Assembly (NCBI RefSeq): GCF_004187715.1
Contig: NZ_QZWF01000001.1
Coordinates: forward strand, 1,240,001 to 1,304,000
Direction: 5' to 3'
Origin: Streptomyces sp. F001
GTDB lineage: Bacteria > Actinomycetota > Actinomycetes > Streptomycetales > Streptomycetaceae
Length of the DNA stretch: 64,000 nucleotides
Shown here: piece after piece, positions 1-8,121 of the stretch
How positions within the stretch are numbered: the first letter of the stretch is position 1
Layout of the letters: the number at the start of each line of letters is the position of its first letter
Translations under genes and position numbers: made by a program
The notes under the pieces: model-generated
The model's input: the letters and a program-made list of their open reading frames with translations, nothing else
What the model was told of the DNA's origin: nothing
Database searches by the model: none

Positions 1-238
1 TCCCGGCGAGGAAGGCGGGCTCGGCATCCGACAGGAGCAGCGCGTCACCGCCCCAGCCGAACAGCAGGGCGACGACGAGCAGCCGGGGTGCGCCGTGCAG
101 GGCGGCCCAGGCGGCCGGCAGGGGCATCAGGAGGGGCTTGGCCACGGTGTGACCGGGGTCGAAGCCGACCGCGAGGGACACGAGGTCGGTGACGACGGCG
201 AGGGCGAAGGCGGCGAGCAGGAGGCGGGGTGTTCTCAC
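1..238 (-). CDS. YhhN/TMEM86 family membrane protein (lysoplasmalogenase-like), C-terminus cut by window edge
   Basis: Only the first 79 codons are in the window. The GTG start at 238 overlaps the stop of the upstream desaturase remnant (GTGA), so the two were translationally coupled. The visible protein begins VRTPRLLLAAFALAVVTDLV and shows two or three hydrophobic segments; motifs such as FGWGGDALLL are typical of YhhN proteins. The family includes mammalian TMEM86B, which hydrolyses the vinyl-ether bond of lysoplasmalogen. Family membership is from pattern recognition of the N-terminus; the substrate in this organism is unknown. Confidence 0.75.
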   Translation of the reverse strand, partial: MRTPRLLLAAFALAVVTDLVSLAVGFDPGHTVAKPLLMPLPAAWAALHGAPRLLVVALLFGWGGDALLLSDAEPAFLAG

Positions 239-581
239 GCGGCCGCGGCCTCCTCGGCCTGTTCCGGCGTCGGCGCGGGCGCCGGCTGCCGGCCCGGCCC
301 GCGGAACACCCGCCCGGCGCGCTCGCGCCAGCCGGCTGCCGCCCTCATGTCCTTGGCCGTGTGAGTTCGTGGATCGCCGTACAGATCGCGACGATCGGGA
401 TCTTCCAGAGGAAGTCGAAGACGAGACTGCCGAGCCCCATGGTGACGCTGGTGGCGGCGTCCTTCGCCTCGTAGCCCGCCGCGTCCTCGTCGGGATGGAG
501 ACGGACGCTGATCATCTCGGTCACGGTGAGCAGCACGAAGGCGGGTATCGACCGGACCACGACATCGGAGAGGTTCGGCAT
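235..581 (-). pseudogene. Sterol desaturase / fatty-acid hydroxylase family gene, internally deleted remnant
   Basis: Reading from ATG at 581 (MPNLSDVVVRSIPAF...) the N-terminal membrane region of a sterol desaturase family protein is intact for about 77 residues, through FDFLWKIPIVAI, then stops at 345. In the next frame the C-terminal tail of the same family is recognisable (AKDMRAAAGWRERAGRVFRG...) and runs to a stop at 235. All the histidine boxes (HxxxH, HxxHH, HxxHH) that bind the di-iron centre are missing, about 200 codons. The two ends meet near 350-362 and the frame is also lost. An in-frame ATG at 611 would add 10 residues. The gene cannot encode an active enzyme. Confidence 0.8.
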
Positions 582-592
582 GGCTGCACCGT

Positions 593-621
593 AGGACTGC
601 GGATCGGCCACGGCCAGACAT
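593..621. promoter_or_regulatory. Possible promoter/operator with TTACCG direct repeats
   Basis: Just upstream of the desaturase remnant, TTACCG occurs twice in direct orientation, separated by an AT-rich 7-base spacer. The stretch is unusually AT-rich for this genome and could hold a promoter or regulator site. No matching regulator is visible nearby; this is a weak call. Confidence 0.25.
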
Positions 622-786
622 TGTTACCGATAAGTATTACCGGGGGTACGCGCTTGCTTGTCGGTGATCTCCACCAAGGGCGCACGCGTGCGTGCGCCCG
701 TATCCGGTACGGTCTCCCGAACAGGCGGACGGACCTGCGTACCTGTCGGACAGCGGTGTCAGTCCCGGCCCGTATTCTCAGTGACC

Positions 787-1782
787 ATGCTCGAAGACCG
801 CACGACCGCAGCGTCCTCCCCCACCGCGTGGCCGGCCGCGTATCCCCACGGTTACGCAGTCGTCGACGTGGAGACCACAGGCCTGGCCAGGGACGACCGG
901 ATCATCTCCGCGGCCGTCTACCGGCTGGACGGACGCGGCGAGGTCGAGGACCACTGGTACACGTTGGTCAATCCGGAGCGGGACCCCGGGCCCGTATGGA
1001 TCCACGGTCTGACGAGCGAGGTGCTCGAAGGGGCGCCGCTCTTCCAGGACATCGCCGAGGAGTTCGCGACCCGGCTGGAGGGCCGGGTGCTCGTCGCGCA
1101 CAACGCCGTGTTCGACTGGCAGATGATCGCCCGGGAGTACGCGCGCGCGAAGAGCGAGGCCCCGGTGCGTCAACGGCTGTGCACCATCGCCCTGTCCAAG
1201 GTGCTGGAACTGCCGCTGCCCAACCACAAGCTCGAGTCGCTGGCCGCGCACTTCGGCGTCGTACAGCAACGGGCGCACCACGCACTGGATGACGCGCGCG
1301 TGCTGGCCGAGGCGTTCCGGCCGAGCCTGAGGGCCGCGGCCGAGAGCGGCGTGCGGCTGCCGCTGCACGAGTGCCGGCCGCTGACCGAATGGTGGGAGCC
1401 GCCCGCGCCCCGCATCGGACAGCAGGCGACGGGCGGGTACGGCAGTTACCGGCCGGGCAGTTGGCGGCCCTCCCGCAAAAGGCCCGCCTGCCCGTACCCC
1501 AACCCAGGTCGCTACGAAGAGGGCAAACGCCTCAAACAGGGCATGCGGGTCGCCTTCTCGGGGGACACGTCGGTCGAGCGTGAGCTGCTGGAGGACCGCG
1601 CGACCGAGGCCGGGCTGCATGTCGCCACGAGCCTGTCCCGGCTGACCAGCCTGCTCGTCACGAACGACCCGGACTCGGGCACGTCGAAGGTCGTCAAGGC
1701 CCGGCAGTACGGCACGCCGGTGGTCGACGAGGCGGCGTTCGGACAGCTCCTCGGGGACGTGGAGCCGGCGTCGGAGCCGTGA
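787..1782 (+). CDS. DEDDh-family 3'-5' exonuclease (DnaQ/epsilon-like) with C-terminal BRCT-like domain
   Basis: A 331-residue protein of the DnaQ/RNase T superfamily. The exonuclease domain covers about residues 20-190: Exo I VVDVETTGL with metal-binding D27 and E29, Exo II AHNAVFDW, and Exo III HHALDDAR giving the H and final D of DEDDh. About residues 240-325 (KQGMRVAFSGDT... to the end) resemble a BRCT domain like those in DNA ligase LigA. Such proteins are usually annotated as DNA polymerase III epsilon-like and may proofread or trim DNA ends; the partner is not shown here. ATG at 787 was chosen over an in-frame GTG at 781 because the conserved N-terminus starts MLEDR. Monocistronic, with the next gene 92 bases downstream. 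Confidence 0.85.
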   Translation: MLEDRTTAASSPTAWPAAYPHGYAVVDVETTGLARDDRIISAAVYRLDGRGEVEDHWYTLVNPERDPGPVWIHGLTSEVLEGAPLFQDIAEEFATRLEGRVLVAHNAVFDWQMIAREYARAKSEAPVRQRLCTIALSKVLELPLPNHKLESLAAHFGVVQQRAHHALDDARVLAEAFRPSLRAAAESGVRLPLHECRPLTEWWEPPAPRIGQQATGGYGSYRPGSWRPSRKRPACPYPNPGRYEEGKRLKQGMRVAFSGDTSVERELLEDRATEAGLHVATSLSRLTSLLVTNDPDSGTSKVVKARQYGTPVVDEAAFGQLLGDVEPASEP

Positions 1783-1874
1783 ACCCGGCAGGCAGCCGTA
1801 CGGACGGGTGATTGCCGGGCGACTCGCCCGGCGCCCGCTCGCCCGTGCCGCGGGGACGGCTCACCCTGTGGCGC

Positions 1875-2108
1875 ATGGCGACATGTGAAGTTTGCGGCAA
1901 TAACTACGGAATGACCTTCGAGGTGCACGCCCAGGGCGCAGTGCATGTCTTCGACTGCTTCTCCTGTGCGATCCACCGCATGGCCCCCATCTGCGAGCAC
2001 TGCCGGGTCCAGATCATCGGCCAGGGCGTCGAGGCCGAGGGCCACTGGTACTGCGGCGCCCACTGCGCCCGCGCCGAGGGGAAGGCGGGGATCATCGACA
2101 AGGTCTGA
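1875..2108 (+). CDS. Small cysteine-rich (zinc-ribbon / metallothionein-like) protein
   Basis: 77 residues. Paired cysteines recur along the chain: CEVC near the N-terminus, CFSC, CEHC and CGAHC, plus several His. That pattern predicts binding of two or more zinc ions, as in zinc ribbons or prokaryotic metallothionein-like proteins. It is a conserved Streptomyces hypothetical without a defined role. Start at ATG 1875 (MATCEVCG). It lies between the exonuclease and SURF1 genes on the same strand with no obvious functional link. Confidence 0.75.
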   Translation: MATCEVCGNNYGMTFEVHAQGAVHVFDCFSCAIHRMAPICEHCRVQIIGQGVEAEGHWYCGAHCARAEGKAGIIDKV

Positions 2109-2196
2109 GACGGTCCAAGCCCACCCGAGCCCTACCCGATCCCCTGCGGCACACCCCAGCGACAACACCCCGCAGCCCGAGATGTACGGTCGTGGG

Positions 2197-2988
2197 GTGT
2201 ACCGCTTCCTGTTGTCCCGGCAGTGGGTGATCCTCACCCTTGTCGCCCTCGCGCTCATCCCCACGATGATCGAGCTGGGCTTCTGGCAGCTTCACCGGCA
2301 CGAGAACAGGGTCGCGCTGAACAAGGTGATCGCCGACTCACTGGCGGCCGAGCCGGTCCCGGCCGAGTCGCTGACCTCGCCCGGCGCTGAGGTCGAGGAC
2401 GCGGACCTGTACCGCCGGGTCACCGCGAAGGGCCGCTTCGACACCGCGCACGAGGTCGTCGTACGCCGCCGGACCAACGCGGACGACGAGGTCGGCTTCC
2501 ACGTCCTGACGCCCTTCGTCCTCGACGACGGCAAGGTCCTCCTGGTGAACCGGGGCTGGATCCCCGCGGACGGCCCCAGCCAGACGGCGTTCCCGAAGAT
2601 CCCTGCACCGGCGGAGGGTGAGACCACCGTCACCGGACGGCTGATGCCCGACCAGACGACCGCCGAGAGCGGCATCAAGGACGTCAGGGGACTGCCGGAC
2701 CGACAGGTCATGCTGATCAGCAGCGAGCAGGCGGCCGAGCGTCTCGGCAAGCAGGTCCTCGGCGGCTACATCGAACTGACCTCGCCCGAACCCAAGGGCG
2801 ACACACCCGAGCTGATCCCGGCTCCGGACCACGACAGCATCGGCAACCACATGGCCTACGCCATCCAGTGGTGGCTGTTCTCCGCGGGCGTCCCGGTCGG
2901 CTGGGTCATCCTCGCCCGCCGCGAGGTCCGGGACCGCGCGGAGGCGGCGAAGCAGGAGCGGACGGAGGCGGAGCCGGCGACGGTGTAA
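2197..2988 (+). CDS. SURF1 family cytochrome c oxidase assembly protein
   Basis: A 263-residue membrane protein with the SURF1 layout: one N-terminal transmembrane helix (residues about 8-27, ending in the conserved GFWQLHRHE motif), a large extracytoplasmic domain with VNRGWIP, and a C-terminal helix starting NHMAYAIQWW. SURF1 proteins help insert haem into cytochrome aa3-type oxidase, fitting an aerobic actinomycete. Two starts are possible, ATG 2182 or GTG 2197; GTG is preferred because relatives begin MYRFLL. Neither has a strong ribosome binding site. Confidence 0.9.
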   Translation: MYRFLLSRQWVILTLVALALIPTMIELGFWQLHRHENRVALNKVIADSLAAEPVPAESLTSPGAEVEDADLYRRVTAKGRFDTAHEVVVRRRTNADDEVGFHVLTPFVLDDGKVLLVNRGWIPADGPSQTAFPKIPAPAEGETTVTGRLMPDQTTAESGIKDVRGLPDRQVMLISSEQAAERLGKQVLGGYIELTSPEPKGDTPELIPAPDHDSIGNHMAYAIQWWLFSAGVPVGWVILARREVRDRAEAAKQERTEAEPATV

Positions 2989-3047
2989 CCCGTCACCCCC
3001 CGGCTCTTGCCCGGATTGCCCCCACGGCCCCCGGGAACCCGGAATCC

Positions 3048-4895
3048 GTGTACCCGCCCACCGAGAACCGAGCCGAGAGCAAAGCCGAGAACAGCGCCGG
3101 CATCGGCGCCGTGAACCGCATCGAGGACTACGCCCTCGTCGGCGACGAACAGACCGCCGCCCTGATCGGCAAGGACGGCTCCGTCGACTGGCTCTGCCTC
3201 CCCCGCTTCGACTCGGCCGCCTGCTTCGCCAAGTTGCTCGGCGACGAGGAGAACGGCCACTGGCGGATCGCCCCCAAGGGCACCGAGGGCCACTGCACCC
3301 GCCGCGCCTACCGCCCCGGAACCCTGGTCCTCGACACCGAGTGGGACACCCCGCAAGGGTCGGTCCGGGTCACCGATCTGATGCCGCAGCGGGATCGCGC
3401 ACCCGACCTCGTACGCGTCGTGGAGGGCCGCAGCGGCCGGGTGACCGTACGCAGCACGCTCCGTCTGCGCTTCGACCACGGCTCGATCGTGCCGTGGGTG
3501 CGCAGGACCGACGGCCACCGGGTGGCCGTCGCGGGCCCCGACTCGGTGTGGCTGCGCAGCGAACCCACCGTGCGCACCTGGGGCGAGGGCTTCGGCACGC
3601 ACTCGGAGTTCACGGTCGAGAAGGGCGAGAAGGTCGCGTTCGTCCTCACCTGGCACCCCTCCCACGAGCCGCGCCCGCCCCTCGTCGACCCGTACCAGGC
3701 ACTGCGCAGCAGCGTCACCGACTGGCGGGCGTGGGCGGCCCGCTGCCGTTACCACGGCCCCCACAGGGACACGGTCGTCCGGTCGCTGATCACCCTCAAG
3801 GCCCTCACCTACGCGCCGACCGGCGGCATCGTCGCCGCGCCCACCACCTCTCTTCCCGAGGAGATCGGCGGTGTGCGCAACTGGGACTACCGCTACTGCT
3901 GGCTGCGCGACTCCACGCTCACCCTGGGCGCGCTGCTGTCGGCGGGCTACCAGGAGGAGGCGGAGGCCTGGCGCAACTGGCTGCTGCGGGCGGTCGCAGG
4001 CGACCCGGCGGACCTGCAGATCATGTACGGGCTGGCGGGTGAACGGCGGCTTCCGGAGTACGAGCTGCCCTGGCTGACCGGTTTCGCCGGTTCCGCACCC
4101 GTGCGGATCGGCAACGACGCCGTACGGCAGTTGCAGTTGGACGTGTACGGCGAGGTCATGGACTCCCTGTCGCTGGCCCGGCTTTCGGGCCTGTCCGTCA
4201 AGCCGCATGTGTGGCGCCTGCAGTGTGCCCTGATGAAGTTCCTGCGTACGGCGTGGCGGCAGCCGGACGAAGGGCTGTGGGAGGTGCGCGGCGGCCGGCG
4301 CCAGTTCGTGCACTCGAAGGTGATGGTGTGGGTGGCCGCCGACCGCGCGGTGCGCACGCTGGAACGGCATCCGGAGCTCGACGGTGACCTGGCGGGCTGG
4401 CGGGAGATGCGCGAGGAGGTGCACCGCGAGGTGTGCGAGCGGGGGTACGACCCCGAGCGGAACACCTTCACGCAGTACTACGGTTCGCGCGAGCTGGACG
4501 CCGCCCTGCTGCTCATCCCGCGCGTCGGCTTCCTGCCGCCGGACGACCCGCGGGTGAAGGGAACCATCGACGCGGTGCGCGAGGAGCTGTGCCACCAGGG
4601 CTTCCTGCGCCGCTACAGCACCGACGGGACGGTCGTCGACGGGCTGCCCGGCAGCGAAGGGGCCTTCCTGGTGTGCTCGTTCTGGCTCGCGGACGCACTG
4701 CACATGACGGGTCGTACGGACGAGGCCCGCGAGCTGTTCGAACGACTGGTGGGGATGGCGAACGACGTGGGGCTGCTGGCCGAGGAGTACGACCCCGTGA
4801 CCGGCCGCCAGCTCGGCAACTTTCCGCAGGCGTTCAGCCATATCGGCCTGGTGAACACGGCCCTCGCCCTGTGCGGGGCGGACGGGGCAGGATAG
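3048..4895 (+). CDS. Glycoside hydrolase family 15 protein (glucoamylase/trehalase-like)
   Basis: A 615-residue cytoplasmic protein with no signal peptide. The N-terminal beta-sandwich (IEDYALVGDEQTAALIG...) is followed by an (alpha/alpha)6 barrel. Barrel motifs visible are NWDYRYCWLRDS, SEGAFLVCSFWLADAL and FPQAFSHIGLVNTAL. The acidic catalytic pair of GH15 lies in the barrel; I did not assign exact residues. Actinobacterial members of this branch include characterised trehalases, so trehalose or other alpha-glucan hydrolysis is likely, but specificity cannot be read from sequence. GTG 3048 was chosen; GTG 3111 would remove a 21-residue low-conservation leader and is a real alternative. The SDR gene starts 5 bases after the stop. 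Confidence 0.88.
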   Translation: MYPPTENRAESKAENSAGIGAVNRIEDYALVGDEQTAALIGKDGSVDWLCLPRFDSAACFAKLLGDEENGHWRIAPKGTEGHCTRRAYRPGTLVLDTEWDTPQGSVRVTDLMPQRDRAPDLVRVVEGRSGRVTVRSTLRLRFDHGSIVPWVRRTDGHRVAVAGPDSVWLRSEPTVRTWGEGFGTHSEFTVEKGEKVAFVLTWHPSHEPRPPLVDPYQALRSSVTDWRAWAARCRYHGPHRDTVVRSLITLKALTYAPTGGIVAAPTTSLPEEIGGVRNWDYRYCWLRDSTLTLGALLSAGYQEEAEAWRNWLLRAVAGDPADLQIMYGLAGERRLPEYELPWLTGFAGSAPVRIGNDAVRQLQLDVYGEVMDSLSLARLSGLSVKPHVWRLQCALMKFLRTAWRQPDEGLWEVRGGRRQFVHSKVMVWVAADRAVRTLERHPELDGDLAGWREMREEVHREVCERGYDPERNTFTQYYGSRELDAALLLIPRVGFLPPDDPRVKGTIDAVREELCHQGFLRRYSTDGTVVDGLPGSEGAFLVCSFWLADALHMTGRTDEARELFERLVGMANDVGLLAEEYDPVTGRQLGNFPQAFSHIGLVNTALALCGADGAG

Positions 4896-4900
4896 GGGCC

Positions 4901-5656
4901 ATGGATCTTGGACTGAAGGACCGGGTGTACGTCGTCACCGGGGCCACGCGCGGGCTGGGTAATGCCTCCGCGCGCGAGCTCGTGGCCGACGGGGCGAAGG
5001 TGGTCATCACCGGGCGGGACGACAAGCGGGTCGCCGACGCGGCGGCGGAGCTGGGGCCGAACGCGTACGGGGTGGCCGTGGACAACGGCGATCCGCAGGC
5101 GGCGGCCCGCCTGATCGGTGCCGCGCGCGAGCGGTTCGGCGGCTTCGACGGCATCCTCATCAGCGTCGGCGGGCCGCCCGCCGGGTTCGTCGCCGACAAC
5201 ACCGACGAGCAGTGGCAGTCGGCGTTCGAGTCGGTTTTCCTGGGTGCGGTGCGGCTCGCCCGCGCGGCGGCGGCGGAGCTCGAAGCCGGGGGCGTCATCG
5301 GGTTTGTGCTGTCCGGCTCGGTGTACGAGCCGATTCCGGGGCTGACCATCTCCAACGGGCTGCGGCCGGGGCTGGCGGGCTTCGCCAAGTCGCTCTCGGA
5401 CGAGCTGGGGCCGCGGGGTATTCGCGTCGTCGGGGTGCTTCCCGGTCGTATCGACACGGATCGCGTGCGTGAGCTGGACTCCTTGTCCGCGGATCCGGAG
5501 GCGACGCGTGCGGCTGCCGAGTCACGTATTCCGTTGCGGCGGTACGGGGCGCCGGAGGAGTTCGGGCGTACCGCCGCGTTCTTGCTGTCGCCGGCTGCGT
5601 CCTATCTGACGGGCGTCATGGTGCCGGTGGACGGCGGGGCGCGGCACGGCTTCTGA
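4901..5656 (+). CDS. Short-chain dehydrogenase/reductase family protein with non-canonical active site
   Basis: 251 residues with a Rossmann fold: cofactor motif TGATRGLG near residues 14-21, then ISVGGPP in place of NNAG, and the C-terminal YLTGVMVPVDGG. The usual catalytic YxxxK is absent. Where it should occur the protein reads GLTISNGLRPGLAGFAK, so Tyr and Lys are Ile and Leu by alignment. SDR subfamilies annotated as FabG-like carry a similar substitution, so the gene is probably functional with altered chemistry. Starts at ATG 4901, 5 bases after the GH15 stop, so co-transcription is likely. Confidence 0.85.
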   Translation: MDLGLKDRVYVVTGATRGLGNASARELVADGAKVVITGRDDKRVADAAAELGPNAYGVAVDNGDPQAAARLIGAARERFGGFDGILISVGGPPAGFVADNTDEQWQSAFESVFLGAVRLARAAAAELEAGGVIGFVLSGSVYEPIPGLTISNGLRPGLAGFAKSLSDELGPRGIRVVGVLPGRIDTDRVRELDSLSADPEATRAAAESRIPLRRYGAPEEFGRTAAFLLSPAASYLTGVMVPVDGGARHGF

Positions 5657-5664
5657 GAGGCACG

Positions 5665-6252
5665 TCAACTGACCCTTTCCGCACGGTGCTTGACGCCCCT
5701 CAGGCGGACCTCGGCGGGCAGCGACGCCAGGCCCGCCGAGTCGCGGGCGTGGGCCAGGGCCTGGGCCGTGAGGCGGTGGAGCGCATCCCCGGGGTCCACG
5801 TGCGGCTCCACCAGGAGCCGGACCCGTGCCTTCGGCGCGCTGCGTCGCCCCGTGAGCTGGACATGGGCGCGGGCGACGCCGTCCAGGGCGTCCGCCTCGC
5901 CGGTGAGTACACCTTCCAGGGCCCGCCCGCGCAACAGGGCGCCCTCGCCGTCGCCGGTGTCGACGAGCACCTCGGCGAGCCGGCGTCGGCGCACCACCGC
6001 GACCAGCCACCACAGGGCGAGCAGGACGAGGACGGCGAGCGCGGCGAGGACGGTGGGCCACCACCAGCCGGCGTCGCGCCAGCGGGTCCGCTCGGCGTCG
6101 CCGAGCAGCACGTCGTTCGTGCCGTGATGGATCCACCAGGACGGGGGGTCGACTCCCAGCCCGACGGCGAGCACCGCCCCGCCCAGCACGACCAGCACCA
6201 GCCCGATGATCGCGAGCAGCACCCGGTTGACGGTTCTGAGCACCGCGCTCAC
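5665..6252 (-). CDS. amaP: Alkaline shock response membrane anchor protein AmaP-like
   Basis: 195 residues with two transmembrane helices (about residues 8-32 and 63-88) separated by a short loop, then a cytoplasmic domain (VRLLVEPHVDPGDAL...) distantly like Asp23. In Staphylococcus AmaP tethers Asp23 to the membrane. This is the last gene of a run on the minus strand, and its ATG overlaps the stop of the upstream DUF6286-type gene. Function is inferred from family and context. Confidence 0.75.
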   Translation of the reverse strand: MSAVLRTVNRVLLAIIGLVLVVLGGAVLAVGLGVDPPSWWIHHGTNDVLLGDAERTRWRDAGWWWPTVLAALAVLVLLALWWLVAVVRRRRLAEVLVDTGDGEGALLRGRALEGVLTGEADALDGVARAHVQLTGRRSAPKARVRLLVEPHVDPGDALHRLTAQALAHARDSAGLASLPAEVRLRGVKHRAERVS

Positions 6253-6929
6253 CCCTTCCGGCCGGGCCGCCGGACGTGCACCGTCAACGCGGGCCGCCGG
6301 GCCAGGCCCAGCCCCCTGATCGCGTCGGCGAGCACGCTGTCCAGGTCGGCGCGTACCTCGTCCAGTTCACGGAAGTGCGAGACCGCCCGTACGTCGGCCC
6401 GCTTGCGGCGCATCCGGACCCGTACCGACTGCACACCGGACACCTCCATGGCCCGGTCGCGCAGCACGGTCGCGGCGGCGTCGCGGTGCAGTCCGGCTCG
6501 TACGTCGGCATGGGTGCGCCGCATCGGCAGGACGGCTCGCAGTCCGGGCGTCGTGGCCAGCACGATCAGCCAGAGGCCGAGGGCGGCGGCGACGCCGGCG
6601 CCGACGAGGACCCAGGTGTCGTCGAGGGGGCGTTCGGCGAGTTGGCGGGCGAGTTCCCGGCGCCAGTGCATGGGCGGCCGGTCGGCGCGGACGGCGGCGA
6701 TGTCGTAGAGGAAGGCGCCCGCGACGACGAGGAGCAGCAGCGCGACGATGCCCGCGGGGATACGGCGGGCCGACCAGAAGCGGTGGTTTCCGCCGTTGTC
6801 CGCGTCGGCGAGCGGCAGCGGTTCGTAGGCAGCCGACGAGGCGGACTGGCCGAGTTCGGGCTCGGTCGGCTCCTTCTCGATGACCGGCAGTTGCTGTGTG
6901 GTGCCGTCGGAGCCCTGGGACTCGCTCAT
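6249..6929 (-). CDS. DUF6286-type membrane protein of the Asp23 cluster
   Basis: 226 residues. An acidic N-terminus of about 55 residues is followed by a helix (GIVALLLLVVAGAFLYDIAAV), a second helix (WVLVGAGVAAALGLWLIVLAT), and a cytoplasmic domain rich in Arg (RVRMRRKRADVRA). Layout parallels AmaP and the protein is found in actinobacterial Asp23 operons. Start ATG 6929 overlaps the preceding gene by 4 bases. No enzymatic motif is visible. Confidence 0.75.
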   Translation of the reverse strand: MSESQGSDGTTQQLPVIEKEPTEPELGQSASSAAYEPLPLADADNGGNHRFWSARRIPAGIVALLLLVVAGAFLYDIAAVRADRPPMHWRRELARQLAERPLDDTWVLVGAGVAAALGLWLIVLATTPGLRAVLPMRRTHADVRAGLHRDAAATVLRDRAMEVSGVQSVRVRMRRKRADVRAVSHFRELDEVRADLDSVLADAIRGLGLARRPALTVHVRRPGRKG

Positions 6930-7309
6930 CGCGTCCTCCCCTGCGCCGCGCCGTGCGCCGCTGCCAGATGCAGCCGCTCCACCTGGACGGCGACCTCCGG
7001 AACGTCCATTCCCACCAACGCGCCTACCCGTTCGACGACCTGGCGACGCACCTGCCCGCAGCGGGAGCCGATGTCGCTGGGGTAGTCGAGTTCGAGGTGG
7101 ATGTGGACCCGGGCGGCGTCGTGGTGCACGACGACCGTGGCGTGCGGGCGGGCCGCCTCGGGCGGCAGCGTGCCGAGCGCCTCGCGGGCCGCCTGCGCGG
7201 CGATCTTCGCGACCACGCGGTCGGCGATCAGGGTCGCCCCGCGCTCGCCCGGAGGTACGACGGTGACCGGTCTGCGAGGTTCGGCGGCCCCACTGCTCAC
7301 GGGCGTCAC
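6926..7309 (-). CDS. Asp23/Gls24 family envelope stress response protein
   Basis: 127 residues matching the Asp23 fold: GATLIADRVVAKIAAQAA at the start, then alternating strands (ATVVVHHDAARVHIHLELDY), a helix with RRQVVERV, and a final strand EVAVQVERL. Asp23 proteins form membrane-associated assemblies linked to cell-envelope stress. Coupled to both neighbours by 4-base overlaps (7306-7309 and 6926-6929). Confidence 0.82.
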   Translation of the reverse strand: MTPVSSGAAEPRRPVTVVPPGERGATLIADRVVAKIAAQAAREALGTLPPEAARPHATVVVHHDAARVHIHLELDYPSDIGSRCGQVRRQVVERVGALVGMDVPEVAVQVERLHLAAAHGAAQGRTR

Positions 7310-7491
7310 CGCCGGCGTTCGCCACGCGAACGGAAGAAGTCGCCGGCCTCCAGGTCCCCCTCCAGGAACCGGCCGACGACGAACCCGACGGCGCCCAGGG
7401 CCGCCACCAGCAGGAAGGCACCGAACCCGCCGAAGTACCCGGCGAAGCCCAGGGCCATTCCGGCGATCATGCCGACCAGGGCCATGCTCAT
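7306..7491 (-). CDS. Small two-helix membrane protein of the Asp23 cluster
   Basis: 61 residues with two glycine/alanine-rich transmembrane helices (ALVGMIAGMALGFAGYFGG and FLLVAALGAVGFVVGRFL) and a charged C-terminal tail. It resembles DUF2273-type small proteins found beside Asp23 genes and may help anchor the complex. ATG 7491 or ATG 7485 could be used. The stop overlaps the start of the downstream Asp23 gene. Confidence 0.72.
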   Translation of the reverse strand: MSMALVGMIAGMALGFAGYFGGFGAFLLVAALGAVGFVVGRFLEGDLEAGDFFRSRGERRR

Positions 7492-7552
7492 CGTGCGCTC
7501 CTCAGCTAGTCAGCGGCGCGTCAGTCGTACAGGTGTTCCGGTCGCCGGGGCG

Positions 7553-8032
7553 TCACTGGATCCGGGGTTCCCTCTCCTCCTCTTCTTCTTCCTCCGGAAG
7601 CTTGACATCACTCACCGCGATGTTGACCTCGACCACCTCAAGGCCGGTCATCCGCTCCACTGCCGAGACCACGTTCTCCCGGACGGCCCGCGCCACGTCG
7701 CCGATCGACACGCCGTAGTCGACGACGATCTCCAGGTCGAGCGCGGTCTGCACCTCTCCGACCTCGGCCTTCACCCCGCGTGTCACGGACTTCGTCTGGC
7801 CGGGCACCCGCTCGCGTACGGCCCCGAAGGTGCGGCTCAGTCCGCTGCCCAACGCATGCACGCCGACGACGTCGCGGGCGGCGAGTCCGGCGATCTTCTC
7901 GACGACCCCGTCGGCGATGGTGGTCCTCCCCCGGGTCCCCGGATCGCCGCCGCCACGCCGGGTGGGCTTGCGGGTCTGTACCGGAGGCTGGGTTTCGCTT
8001 TCGGGGGCCTGTGTCCGGTTCATATCGGTCAT
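7553..8032 (-). CDS. Asp23/Gls24 family envelope stress response protein (first gene of the cluster)
   Basis: 159 residues. A polar N-terminus of about 40 residues precedes a complete Asp23 domain: TTIADGVVEKIAGLAARDVVGV, then VTRGVKAEVG, ALDLEIVVDYG and VVEVNIAVSDVKL. The tail has a run of seven Glu. Start ATG 8032 has an AAGGGA ribosome binding site. This is the promoter-proximal gene; the P10-family gene diverges from it 89 bases away, so the two may share control. Confidence 0.88.
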   Translation of the reverse strand: MTDMNRTQAPESETQPPVQTRKPTRRGGGDPGTRGRTTIADGVVEKIAGLAARDVVGVHALGSGLSRTFGAVRERVPGQTKSVTRGVKAEVGEVQTALDLEIVVDYGVSIGDVARAVRENVVSAVERMTGLEVVEVNIAVSDVKLPEEEEEEEREPRIQ

Positions 8033-8121
8033 GGCCGTGCGTCCCTTTCGGTCGTCGTCCCCTTCGACCACGGTAAGCCGGGTTGCGTGGTCGCGCGCCG
8101 GGGATGCGGCAGGCTGGAGCA

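Noticed and set aside
2856..4841. Long minus-strand open frame (about 660 codons) opposite the GH15 gene
   Set aside because: It is a codon-bias shadow: the plus-strand frame matches GH15 motifs throughout, and the minus frame shows no known domain.
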